A program made the position numbers and the translations under genes. 64,000 nucleotides of DNA from contig CM060175.1 in NCBI GenBank assembly GCA_030549775.1, positions 5,084,564 through 5,148,563 on the forward strand. Reading direction: 5' to 3'. The notes beneath the pieces are model-generated. The model was not told where the DNA came from, ran no database searches, and saw nothing but the letters and a program-made list of their open reading frames with translations. This DNA comes from Tamarix chinensis (lineage: Eukaryota; Streptophyta; Magnoliopsida; Caryophyllales; Tamaricaceae). This document shows positions 23,866 through 36,600 of the stretch, one piece after another (the stretch's first letter is position 1; the number at the start of each line of letters is the position of its first letter).

Positions 23866-24661
23866 AAATTGGCGTCGGGGAAGAAGAGGAAGAAGACAAT
23901 GGGGGAAAAGGTTGGACCGGGCGGTTCAGCGCAAAAAAAAAAAAGAAAAGAAGAGGAGGCCGGGTCGGGCGACGGTATTTAAGGGTGTGGGACAAAACGC
24001 GGCATCTTGATGGAAAAAAGGGAGGAGCGCGGCGTAGGGTTAAATGAGGGGATTCTGGGCCGTGGGAAATAGCCCGCGCCGAAGGAAAAGGAAGGGGATT
24101 TGGGTCGGCGCAACAGACCCAATTCGGGGGAAGGAAAAGAAAAAAGAAAAGAAGAAGAAGGAAAAGAAAGAAAAATAAAGAAAAAGGAAGAAGGAAAAGG
24201 AAAAAGGAAAAAGGAGAAGAGAAAATAGGAAGGTTGGGTTAAATAAATTAGTTAAAATATTTGGGATATTTAAAAATAATAATATTTAAATAAAATAATA
24301 TTTAAATCCCTTTTTAGGCTAAATTAGGATTTTTAAAAGATTTTCCAAAATTTCCATTTTAAATTAATAAATCACTCTAATTTTATTTAATTAAATTATT
24401 TATAAAATTAACATTAATTTGAAACTATTTTCTCTTTCTTAATTTGAATAAAATAATTTATTTAAATAAATTCCCAGATTAAAATCTTTAATTATTTAAT
24501 ATACCCAAATTTCCTCTAATTAACATATTTATAAAATTTCTTATTAATTTTCCCTAATAAATTTCCTTTTATTTTAGTAAAAATAATTTATTAAATTAAA
24601 TTTTCAAATAAAATCTTATTTAAATATAATATTTAAAATTAGAAAATTTCAGGGCATTTCA
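23866..24661 (+). mobile_element. Fourth, 5'-truncated copy of the long LTR-like family
   Basis: It carries only the last ~800 bp of the family: 'ggttggaccgggcggttc' at 23909 (element C has 'ggctggaccggcggtcc' at 8789), an 'aaaacgcggcatc' motif, the purine-rich tract, the AT-rich tail with 'ccctttttaggctaa', and the terminal GGGCATTTCA at 24661. The distance from the 'ggaccgg' block to the end is about 750 bp, against about 800 in element C. The left side has no TGTAACAC head, so it is truncated. Confidence 0.75.
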
Positions 24662-25026
24662 CTAACCCTCCCACAACTTGTCCTGCTACTTCCCTTAGCT
24701 TATTAAATCACGCTCCATCCCACAAACCTTCCCCATCACCTATTTTATCCTCCGGTAATACTCCTCCAACTGTCAATGACCTACCACGACCAACTTCCCC
24801 ATCATCTACCAAAATTTGCGCACCTCAACCTGACTCACCGAATGGACCCCAACCTCCCAATTCCCCTAGCGCTCCTCACATTGCTACCTATCTTCGTATA
24901 GCAACTAAAGCCACTCATACGTTGACCACTTGTGCTCGCATGGGCCATCTCAAACCTAATGCTTTTTATGTCTCTACTCCTCCCACATCTAATAATGTAC
25001 ATCATACTGCCACTCAAGCAAAATGA
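24662..25026 (+). pseudogene. Ty1/copia polyprotein fragment (just before the reverse transcriptase)
   Basis: One frame reads through as a Pro/Ser/Thr-rich stretch followed by HTLTTCARMGHLKPNAFYV. That matches the conserved copia phrase of the type 'H-x-M-x-TR-x-(K/R)-x-G-x-x-KP-(K/N)', which lies between the integrase and reverse transcriptase domains. The frame then stops at TGA 25024-25026 and no reverse transcriptase follows. It starts immediately after the terminal CA of the truncated repeat copy, so that copy probably inserted into an older copia element. The family call rests on one motif. Confidence 0.55.
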
Positions 25027-25029
25027 TCT

Positions 25030-27900
25030 GTATTGATTCAAGTCTATTAACTACCACTTAAGAAACAAGTGCGCTTTGGTTTGTGACCCTATTAGTCTAC
25101 TAGCACAATTTTTCTTACTTACTTGGCACCTAAATAAATTTTTTGTGGATATGTAATCGTATTTATAATGGACCATCTTCATTGTCTAAAGACTTGAGGT
25201 TGCCACTGCCTATTGTGTAATCTTGATTCTCGGTATTTTGAAAGCATAATTTATAAAGAGACCGGTATTTATTCATGATAATTATTTATTTAAAAAAATT
25301 TAGGCTTAGAAAATTTTAAAATAAATAATTATTATAGATAACTATTTTCGATAATAAGTTTCAAACAAGTAATAAATAAATAAGTTGAAATTAGTGAGCG
25401 TAGCAAAAGGAACAAAAAATGGGGAGGGGTCTTCTGTATCTAAACATCTCATTATAAGTGATATAGCTGAAGATATTTTCTGAGCTCAGATATAGTCTTC
25501 CCCTTCCATGACATTCTTGTAGTGTTGCCGACCCCGACACCATTCAAATCTTGCTTTGGCTCTGCGATGTATGTGGATTTTCTATCACCAAGTGATCTTG
25601 AATTCCACGTGGTGGGGAATTTCCTTCCCTTCCACGCCGAGTCATTCCTAGCCAGATTGAAGGTTTTGATTACTTCACTTTGAAATGCTTATCGTTTTTC
25701 CTTCCTCAAAATATTCTTTCATTTCTTGTTTCCGTGTCAAGATCTCTCTCTTGTTTTTCCACGCTTCTGTCTCTCTTTCTCCGTTCTGTATCTGTACTAC
25801 GTTGATACTGCTTACGTTTTTTTGTTTGGATTTGGGAGTGTTATGACGCTCCTTTGGGGTACCAAGATTGTTTGTGAAGGTTCAACTCATGAGTCGAATA
25901 TGACAAAGGAGCTAGCCGGCCATTGAAGATACGGGTCCATAAACTTGCAGCAAAAGCACAGCGTGGTGGTGTAAACGCAAGCTTAAATCAAAACTTTCAA
26001 GGCACAAAATCTCAACTTGATGATAAGGTTCCTAGTTTTACACCTAAGGTTTTTTCTAAGTCACGCAAGCTGTAGGCTGTAGCAGCTTGTCTTGCCACTA
26101 GCAGTAACTTTGCTCGGAGGCAATAGCTCCTTGCAAGTTGTCGCCGGTGCCGTTAAGGCAGTCTACATGTGAGAAAAAAGTAACGCGAACTTTTCAAGGG
26201 CAGGGCAATTTCTAATGTGTTAACCAGAACTACGAGAAAGGAAATGGGGATGGGCCGGAAGTAAACTAAGAAACGTTATTTGTAAAAAAATATATTAGGA
26301 AATGGAAACAACGTGTATATATATAGGGTGGTGTTATTTGGAAACACTCTTTTTACTTTGTAGAAAAATTTTGGCTGAAATATTCCTGTATCGATAATAA
26401 GTGTGTCCTTATTTTCGGCAAAAAATGTCGAAGGCCTCCCTTTACTATCGGCATGTATCGTTGAAGGTCACCGGCTCCTTTGACCCTTTTTTCATATTGA
26501 CTTTTTTTGTTGGATCTATAATTTAGTTATATAATAAATAAATAATTTTAACTCACATATTTATAATTAAATTATTTTTTATTTATAATAAAAAAATTTC
26601 ATATATTAGATCTACAATATAAATTATAGTACTGTTAAAAAAAATTAAAATTTAAACTTACAAATTTATAATTAAATAAATTAAATTTAAATAAATAATT
26701 TTAATTAAACTCATAAATTTATAATATAACTGCAATATATTTTATAATAGGAAAAAAATTTATTTGCTTAACATGTCGAAGAAAAAAGGGAAAGATGGTA
26801 AAAGAAAGTATGATAAAAAAGATTTCGAAAAAAAAAAAAAAAAGACAAGCAAGATAAGGATAATACTGCAGTTGTCTATGATGAAATGTGTTGACGACCA
26901 CTAATTTATAGAAAAAGAGCAGTGATAGATGGATATTGCATTCTATGTGTTTTTATCATATATGTCTAAACTAGAGTTTGTTGAAGAGAAAAGGAAAAGA
27001 TAATAAAAGAAAGTATGATAAAAAAAGGTTTCGGAAAGAATATAGAAAAGACAAGTAGGATAAGGATAATTTTAATAATATACGTAATAATATTTTTTAA
27101 ATAATAATTTTTTATTTTTTAAATAACAGTTACGTGAATATATATATATATATATATATATGGCACAAATTATATTTACCGGACAAAAGCTGAGTTCTCT
27201 AATATAACCCAAATTGTAGCCTACTGTTTTAAAATACGGAAAACCCTAGGCAGCTGAAAAGCATTACAACCTGTTGCCAAAAATGAAAAAAAAAAAAAAA
27301 AAAGAGGAAGCGGCAAGCAAGCATTGCAAGCCGCACAATACTGGAAGAAAAATGAACAGATAAATCATTCTTCTCCAAAATTCCTTCAATCTACATCCGT
27401 CCCCTTCCTTCTCGTTCGATCTTCCTTCTCTCTCCCTCTTCGGCCACAATTGGGGAGTTGTCGAACCAATATTTGAGGAATCATTTTGATTCTCCAAATT
27501 CAACGACGCCTGCAGTTCTTTGACAAGGACGACGTCAACAAGAAGAACAAGCATGAGGCGGTGATTGTGGTGGTATTTTAAGCTCGAGCAGCGCTAGTCG
27601 GGATGACTTGAAGCTTAGATCGGTCTTCAAAATCTATGAGAATGGAGTATGGCCGGCGCACAAATTTGTCAGATCCGGTGAATGAGAACCAAATAGGAAT
27701 GTTTTAGTAAATGTTTTGGCAGCTAAATGTTGTCAGACCATTTCACCGTTTCAACCTTCGTTCCGGTCTCCGGGACATTTTCGGGACGGGAAACGGTGCC
27801 GGATTGCCGTTTCCGTGCAAGGCTGGTGTTAACCGTAGTATGATTCTAGCCGGTCTTCATGTGAGAAGTAGCGATGACATCAACAAATTTTTAAAAATTG
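25030..27900. other. Intergenic, mixed low-copy and AT-rich DNA
   Basis: No multi-exon gene is recognisable. A ~90-bp direct repeat ('taaaagaaagtatgataaaaaa...ttcg' then 'aagacaag') occurs at about 26794-26865 and 27002-27070. A (TA)n tract sits at about 27138-27161. The region at 27340-27830 has moderately GC-rich open frames without a known motif. Confidence 0.4.
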
Positions 27901-27943
27901 AAATACTTCTTAGTAAAATTATATATATATATATATATATATA

Positions 27944-28152
27944 GGGTGAAGGTCTCATACACACTATTTTTAAAATACATTTGTAGGAACCAATCATAAC
28001 CATTAGATTAGTATTTGATCAATGGTCAACATTTAGTAAATAACTAACTTGAATTTATTTTAATCTTGACCCTTCAATCTTCTAGATCTAATGGTAATTA
28101 AAGGTTCCTACATTTGTATTTTAAGTAATGGTTTGTACAAGAGCCTAAATCT
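27944..28152. mobile_element. MITE-like element in a TA microsatellite
   Basis: A 209-bp unit whose two ends are imperfect inverted repeats about 70 bp long. The left arm contains 'aaaatacatttgtaggaacc ... ccattagat'; the reverse complement of the right arm contains 'aaaatacaaatgtaggaacc ... ccattagat'. It has no coding capacity and is flanked on both sides by (TA)n tracts (27920-27943 and 28152-28174). The superfamily is undecided because the TA tracts hide the target duplication. Confidence 0.65.
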
Positions 28153-28175
28153 ATATATATATATATATATATATG

Positions 28176-31100
28176 TAAGTCATGATAGTTTTAACTTTTT
28201 TTTTATTATAAATAGATATTTATATTAATATATTTTTCGTAAAAAAATAAAATTATAGTAAAAAATTGTAATAAAATATAGTATAATTGTAGTAAAATAT
28301 AAAGATAATTATAATAAAATATACAGATTATTTTTTTATAAAAATTATAACTAATATTGATAAAAAAATAACAATAGTTATGTCGAGATATACAAACAAC
28401 TAAAATAAAATAAAAAGACTTTTATTGTAAAATATGGCGACAATAGTAATGAAATACAAAATATAAAAATGATAAAATATAAAATAATAATGGTAAAATA
28501 TTAATACAATTATATTAAAATATGACAAGTTAAATTTTTTGAAAAAATATAACTAGCATTAGTAAAATGTAACAACTACGGTAAAATATAAAGGTAACAC
28601 TTATTAAATATAAGTATAATAATGGTAAAAATTAATTTTATAATGAAATATTACAATAATAGTAAAACATAACTATAATTATGTTAAAACATCTAACTAT
28701 ATTTTATATAATAATATTTTAAGTCAAAACTATACCGAATGATTTATAATTGTAGAGAAAATTCTTAGAAAATTAATGGTATATATATTTTAAATTTTTA
28801 ATAATTATAATTAATGATAAATTAAACTAAAAATAAATAAATAAATAAATAAATAAGTGCCACCTGGATGCCATCATATATCAATTGTTAAGTCAGTAAA
28901 CTTTATTATTATCTCATTATTTAATAATATATATTTTAGATCATTTATTTTATTTTATTATTTTAAAATTATTATAACTTTATTATTTACAACTTATTTT
29001 TAACTTATCATTGCTTTATATGTAGGTTATATCAATTTTAATTAAATATAAAAAAATTTACTATTTGATTTTATTACAAAAATATTCTGCATAATTTAAT
29101 CCCACCAACTCACATAATTCGCAAATTCGAGCTATAAATAATGAGGTTGTCTTCGGCAGACTAGTAGTATTAGCTAATTAAGGTTGGAGTGAGACATGCG
29201 ACATCCTTACCGAAAAAAAAAAAAAAAAAAAAGAGACACGGGACATGACATGGTGGGGAAGCTATGGAGGACTAAATTTTATAATAAGTGTGGTTTTAAA
29301 TTTAATTATAAATATCTTATTAACAATATAACTTTTAGATAATTTTTCTTATTTTATCTTTTTATCTTAATTACTTTAAAACACGTCATATAGGAGGGAG
29401 AAGATGTGATTTAATCATATTAATTTAATAATACATTAATTTATTTAATTTTAAATAAGTTATTAAATACTATTATTACTTCAGGTACATTTATACATAA
29501 ATAATTACTAATTATTATACAATCTATCATATAATTAATTTTATATTAGAGCCAAATTATGTATTAAGCCTTCCAAGGATACCTAAAATTAATTATAAAG
29601 TTACACTTCAAGATAGCCTTGCTAAGTTGCTATGGAACAAAATGAATTATTGCTAATAAATACTTTCTCCTGGTCTAAAAATAAATAAAATAAAATAAAT
29701 GATAATTAAGGATAACATACTAATCATACTCTCCTCTTTTGTTCTCTTTGTATCTAAATGTAATTACACTATGTTACAATGAATTAATTTTTTTTAATCA
29801 TTTTTAGGAAAAACAAAAACTAATCTAAAAATATATAGAATATTCTTTAATTATTTATCGATTTTGAAACATGATTATCTTGTCTAGCTATATATGAGAA
29901 GAAAATAATCATATAAATATCTTGAAAATAAGATATCTATAGGTAAGATACATTATGTGATGGATAAACTAAATGATCGCAAATACCAATTAGATTGAGG
30001 AATTGGTTTATTATTCATTCAAAATTAATTTCTAGAAGGTTGTTTATTTTGAGGTTAAGTAACTTTTAATTATCCTCTTTAGGAATTTTTTTAGTTGAAC
30101 TTAGGTTACATTAGATTAAATATTAACCATACTTAACCTAAATTTATGCCAACTTTGTTAACCTCCAAATCAATGGCTAATATAGGTTAAGGTTAATGGT
30201 TTAACGATATTTGCCTATTCACTCTTGTTTAAACAAATTTATAACTTATTCACTTAGATTAATTTAATAAATACTCAAATAATATTTTAAAATATTTACC
30301 TATATTCTCCTAATGTAGATTTACCTAATTAATATAACTAGGTTCACTTTAATCCAAACATATCGTTATTATTGATCGAATGATCACAAGTTGTACACAA
30401 ACATTAATTTCACACTTCTTCAAGGAAGTGAATATTGATCTAACAATAGCATTATTATAAAACTTAACTTGCTAAACAAGTTTGTTATCAAAATTCACTT
30501 TCAACTTATAATATTAAATTTGTTATTAATAGAATATAATAAATACTGGTGCCTTATTAGATACTACAACCTTCAGCATCATAACCGCTGACATTTACAA
30601 CATCCGAAGGTTTTATTATAATCTAAACTTACATTTGTGGTTGAATTTTTTTTATGAATTTTTATGTCATTTTCTCAGTCTACATATTAAAAATGTGATA
30701 ATGAAACACAAATGTCTTATACATTTTCTAATCAATTCATGGAGAAATTGTATTACTACCAAATACCCCTTAAAAATGATGGCATTTGTGTGTGTGAGTA
30801 GGGGTATGAACAAATGGAGTCAATTCGGAATTTTAGATCAAATCGTTAAAATAGGGTTAGGGTTAAACTGTTTTGGAAACACGATCCATATTATGGGTTA
30901 TATTTGTTTGAAAAAAAATATCGATCTGAGTTTGACGCATGTTTTTTGGTCCAACCCGATTTTGGTCCATTTTACAAATTTTTTCCTCAAAGTTGGATTA
31001 AAAAATTAATATTTTTAAAAAGAGTTAAAACAGAATTGGTCCGAGATTAACTCGTTTTTAACTTTTCAGGTTCAGGTATAGATAGTTATAAAATCAGTCC

Positions 31101-32480
31101 AAATTCTGTATTGTAGTGTAATAAAAAAATATATCTCTTTCGATTTAGTCTAGGTTTGGCCCAGTACACACTCCTATGAGCGAGCTTATTTTGTTAGATA
31201 AAGTCCTTTTGTGGGGAGAATACCGAAACACTTGATAAGAATCAAACCCGTGACATTTTCATTGATTGGACATCGTTAGTCATTAAGCTAATGGGAGATT
31301 TATGGTATTTGATGGTCTTGGTAGTATATACATATACACAATCTGCTATTCCACAATATTATATACCAAACATACAAAAGGTGTGAGGGTTTAATAAAAA
31401 TACTTAAAATAATTACAAAAGACGTATTCTCATTTTAATTTTCATAGTTCGAATAGATTTTTTGATATTTTGCTCTTGATCAAGGAAAAATGAACTATGC
31501 CATTAATTTATCCTATGTTAAATCAAATGTAAAATAGAATTTAGTGGTACAATAATATCTATAATATATTAATGATAATAATAACAACAATAATAGAGAA
31601 AGAAAAAGAAAGAAGAAGAAGCAATAATAATCAATAATAAAAGAGACTTACCTAAATAATGTAATTTTGTTTTCTAGAAACTCACATTATTGCAAGAAGA
31701 AGAATTTAGTGGAAAAATGTTCTTTTCGTTATTGTGACTATTTTTTTCTAAACTTGAGATTTTTATAACATTAACAAATAAGTTTTCATTTCCATCTTTT
31801 GTAAACTTGTAGGTACCCAAACAAAAGAAAAATGCTAATGCTACCTACCTAAAATTAAAACCCAGACCAAAACTTAATTTATAGAGAAATATATTATATT
31901 AATGTACTGATTTATTTTAATTGATAATTAAATAATATAAATTAATAATAATATAAAATAAAAGAAAATTATGATACAAAAAGTAAAAAAAAAATTATAA
32001 TAATAATAGTTATAACGGTGATGATGATAATAATAATAACAATAAAAAATATATTTATTATACTTTTTTTTGTCATATTTTAATTTATTTGTATTGTTTT
32101 TTATTCTTATATTACTTAATTATTAATAAAAATTAAAATTAGTACCCTGATTAACTACCAAGTACCAACTACCAACCAGGCAACCAGGCAACCAAGCTTG
32201 AGTGGAAGTCGACGACCAGTAGATAGATGATTATATCGACACCCCGAGGCAAGCGTAGTGTGTTATCGGCAACGAGCATTTCACTGCACTTCACGGCACT
32301 AACAAAATCAGACAACGGCCGGAGGTGGTCCTTATTCTTACGTGAAATCAAAGCGAAGGAAAAATTCAGATAGAAGTGTGGCCTCCACCACTAGTCTTCA
32401 TCTTAATTTCCGCCGTCTCCTCGAAGACGCGGCGTAACTCAAAGGGGTTAGATCACATCATTTAGTTTCAAACAGTTCAG
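28176..32480. other. Long AT-rich intergenic stretch
   Basis: From 28240 to 28700 'agtaaaatata'-type phrases recur irregularly. A poly-A run lies at 29212-29231. At 30800-31100 there are degenerate 'ggtccaacccgattttggtcc' phrases that resemble the GGGTCGGG repeat family at 49680. No gene is recognised, and the longest frame (30635-31009) has no known motif. Confidence 0.4.
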
Positions 32481-32490
32481 TTCAGTCCTC

Positions 32491-32498
32491 TATAAATA
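32491..32498 (+). promoter_or_regulatory. Candidate TATA box of the arabinofuranosidase gene
   Basis: TATAAATA is followed about 30 bp later by pyrimidine-rich leader-like sequence (tctctctctccctccctgtctc). Transcription would then start near 32525, with a leader intron before the ATG at 33613. Position and sequence only. Confidence 0.5.
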
Positions 32499-32610
32499 CT
32501 TCCTTCTCTTCAATTTTCTATAAGCATCTGTCTCTCTCTCCCTCCCTGTCTCGCAACACTTGTACTGACACGGCTCATTACGAAACTGACTTCCGGACTA
32601 CCAATTCTCG

Positions 32611-33579
32611 GTAAATTGTATTCGTGTATGGTAATTTGGTATTGATGCACTCCATGTGTAATGAAACTATATTGGCCTAAGATTCGACTGTTAGTTATTA
32701 CTATTAGGTTGCATGAATTTGATTAACATGTTCGTCCGTTCCCTTTTGGGTTATCTCTCTTCGTCTTGTACAATGATGTACTCACGGTCTCGGGTGCCTT
32801 GATTGTAAGTTTGTACCAGCTTGCAATTTATTGCATTTTATCATGTGGGTCCGCTTTCTTTTCTCAATCTCCTGAACAGTTGAGCTTCTATTAGCTGTTT
32901 TGGTCTTTATATATATCTGCTAGTTGCAGCTGTTTTTCACTTTGTGAAACTGGACGTGACTGCAATTTTGAGTAACATGTTCGTTCGTTCCATTTTGGGC
33001 CATCTCTCTTCGTCTTGCACAATGATGTTCTCACTGTCTTGGGTGCCTTGATTGTATGTTTGTACCAGCTTGCAATTTATTGCATTTTATCATGTGGGTC
33101 CGCTTTCTTTTCTCAATCTCGTGAACAGTTGAGCTTCTAGTAACCGTTTTGATCTTTATATATATCTGCTAGTAGCAGTTGTTTTTCACTTTGTGAAACT
33201 GGTCGTGACTGCAATTTTGGGTGTAAATCCATGGTGGGTCTTGTAGCAAAATGTTGTGCTTGTTGATTATGCAATTGACGCATTTTGCAGTTCTGGACCT
33301 TTTGCTATAGGGTCCGTTATTAAATAAGTTCAGATCAACAAAATCTTGACAATAATAATGAAAATATAAGATTAATGATAATAGTTATAATAATGATGGT
33401 AATAATAACAATAATAGTGATATAAATGGGAAAAATATTAGTTATGAGATTAATAACAGTAAAATAAAAATAACAACTCATTTTCAATTATCATTAGCTA
33501 AGGAGAACAGGGCCTTATTAGTTTTTCGTGTCATGGGTATTATATATGGTTAAAGTGGCTTTCTTGTGCTTTTGTTTAG
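32611..33579 (+). other. Probable 5' leader intron with a 249-bp tandem duplication
   Basis: A GT donor (ctcg|gtaaat) at 32611 and an AG acceptor (ttgtttag|actata) at 33579 would remove this stretch from the leader. Inside, 32722-32970 and 32971-33219 are near-identical copies at an exact 249-bp offset over their whole length. Splice sites are inferred. Confidence 0.55.
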
Positions 33580-33612
33580 ACTATACCGGAAGATTAATGC
33601 GACAACAGAGTA

Positions 33613-36600
33613 ATGGTTTCCTGCAAAGGCAACTTCATTCTTTTGCTTCTCTGCTTAATTAGCACTGCAACTCTGTGCAATTGTCATGGTTATCATCTTG
33701 GACAAAATCAGACAGCAGAAATTGTTGTGAATGCTTCCGAGGCATCTGAACGTCCTATTCCTGACAAATTATTTGGGATATTCTTTGAGGTGAGCTGAAC
33801 TTGCTGTATTTAATTCCATTGATTTTAGTGACCAAAGTTCCCTTCGTTTTGTTTGGGACTTTAAGTCCATTGTCATATTTTCTGTTGCATTTAATATACT
33901 TTGTTCACACCATCTGCATTGAATGATGTCCATGCTTCCTGTAATTCCTTTGGTGCAGGAAATTAATCATGCTGGAGCTGGGGGCTTGTGGGCAGAACTT
34001 GTTAGCAACAGAGGTATTTCTATGAGTCAATTAATAGAAGAAATTTGAAAAACACTGTGCTTATTGGTACTTTAAGAAACAATTGTGGGTTGTCATGTGT
34101 TGTTTGGTCAGTTTGGCGCGTTGATAGCAATATATCACTCACTTACATTTATTTACCTTTTTCCCCTTGTGTGTATGTTCAAGATTGATTAACAAAATAA
34201 CTAAATGAGATTATGGTTATAGGATTTGAAGCTGGAGGCCGTCACACTCCCTCATACATTGACCCTTGGGCTGTAATTGGGACCAACTCATCCATATCTG
34301 TATCGACTGAACTCTCATCATGCTTTGAACTAAACAAAGTGGCACTTCGAATGGAAGTGCTTTGTGATGATAGAACCTGTCCAAGGGGTGGAGTCGGAAT
34401 CTATAATCCTGGATTCTGGGGCATGGTGAGAAATCTGAGAATAAACATAGAAAGAATTAATGTTTGGTCAAACTAGAAATGATTATGCAGTGTGCTCTTA
34501 AGCATCATTGAGCTCTGTATAATTCTTTCCTTTTTTGCCTATGATGGTGGCCCTTGAATCCTTGATATAGGTTTATTTCAATGCAACTGTTTTTTGAGTG
34601 TTCTAGAAGTTAATTTAAGCGTGTCAGCCTGCTGAACTTGCTAAAGTCTCATCCTTTATTTGTTTAATTTACAGAATATTGAAAGGGGGAAGGCCTATAA
34701 AGTGGTTTTGTATGTACGCTCATCAGGACCGATTAATGTCGCTGTATCATTTACTGGTGCAAGTGGATCCAAAGTTCTGGCCACTTCCAACATAATGTGA
34801 GAATTGTATCTTCTAAAACTCGCATAGATCATCTGTTTTGTCTTAACATTGTTATACATCCATGCAAATAGTGCTGAATAATGCATTTCATTGCAGTGCC
34901 AATGTGTCTGATGTGAAGAATTGGACAAAGATGGAAGTTTCGTTGGTAGCCAAAGACTCTGATACAAACTCAAGACTTCAATTTACAACAACTAAAAAAG
35001 GAGTGATTTGGTTTGACCAAGTATCAGCTATGCCGACTGATACATATAAGGTGCACCATCATTATGTGATCCTTAGCTATTTAATATTCCTGTTGGATGT
35101 ATCTAGTTGGAATCATAATTGGATTTTGGAGGATGTCTTAGGACTCAAATTGTTATGTAGCTTCATTTCTATGTCATTTTGCATTTACGTCTGCTCTTCC
35201 TTGCTGCCTTTACCCTTTGTTAAGCTGTGTATATATTCTTTGTCCTGTAATAAAACAACTCTTTCATTGATCACCTTCTGCCTAGAAATTGTGCATCATA
35301 GTATGTGGATGATTTTTTTATGTTCATCCTTGCTACTTTTGAGTCCGAGCACTTTGTGATAAGGGTGGTTTCATCAGGTCAGATGTGGCGTGTTATGTAG
35401 CTTTGTACAATGTTGTCATAGCCAGATGCACCAATCCTATATCCTCTAGTGTCTCCATCTCTGCAATTTATATATGCTTTTTCATTCAAACAGTTGTGTA
35501 CTCCAGCTGTTAAGCTGGCTCACCCAAGGATGCGAAACTGTTTTAACTCGATATGATCATCAAAGCTCATAGGAAAAATTCAAGCTCTTAATTTGTATAA
35601 AATCCAATTTCTTCTACATTTTTTAGGGACTATTTATCTTGAAAGATTACTCATGTTCCACGCTTGTGTCTTGCATATGTGTTTAGTAATCTCTTATCTG
35701 TTGCTTCAGCAATCTACTTTTTGTTGTGTACTTCAGCTGTTAAGCTGGCTCACCCAAGGATGCAAAACTGTTTTAACTCGATATGAACATCAAAGTTCAT
35801 AGGAAAAATTCAAGCTCTTAATTTGTATAAAATCCAATTTCTTCTACATTTTTTAGGGACTATTTATCTTGAACGAATACTCATGTTCCACGCTTGCATC
35901 TTGCATACATGTTTAGTAATCTCTTATCTGTTGCTTCAGCAATCTACTTTTTGTTGCAGGGACATGGATTTCGAACAGACCTCATGGAAATGTTAGTGAA
36001 TTTGGAACCTAAGTTTATCAGATTCCCAGGTATATTTTATTTCTTTTTATTTGGAATTTGGAACAATGCCTTCATTGTCTATTCTGTTCTCCTGGTAGCT
36101 TGTTCAAGTGTTGTTATCAATGACTGCATGTGGGTGAATGTGTTCTTTGCCAAGCAACTAAAACATAACAACCACAGGGTAAAAGAAAAAGGAAAAATGA
36201 AAAAGGAAATAACCTATTGCTGCTAGTGACTGTATTTCTTGCAGCTTAGTGAATTTCTTGAAACACCAATTGGTCTGATACGAATTGTAGGGAAACCTGC
36301 CAGCATGTTAATAGATTGATTGCTGTCTAAGTATCTCTTTATTTTTAATTCAGTTCATGATTACCCTTTACTGTATAGGCAGCTTCAAATTTTCTTTTTA
36401 CTGCTTAATACCAAAGTATAAAATGTTGCATGAGTGATTATTGTGCTGAACCCTTACAATAGGGCCTTGACTGAAATGAGCTTCTGCTATCGAATTCCTT
36501 GTTTTTTTTTTTTTTTGGTAATGAAGAAATACTTCTGCTGTTACTTGCAACTATTTCCTAATTCATATTTTGTATCATGCGGCTATTTCATGAAGTATTC

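Noticed and set aside
24835..25041. 68-aa minus-strand open frame
   Set aside because: It is the shadow of the plus-strand copia fragment, which carries the recognisable motif.
27264..27554. 96-aa minus-strand open frame
   Set aside because: No motif, no splice context and a homopolymer-coded Phe run; not supported as a gene.
29100..29231. Possible SINE ending in poly-A
   Set aside because: No convincing pol III A and B boxes, and no target duplication around the poly-A.
30635..31009. 124-aa plus-strand open frame
   Set aside because: No known domain, AT-rich codon content, and overlaps repeat-like 'ggtccaacccga' phrases.
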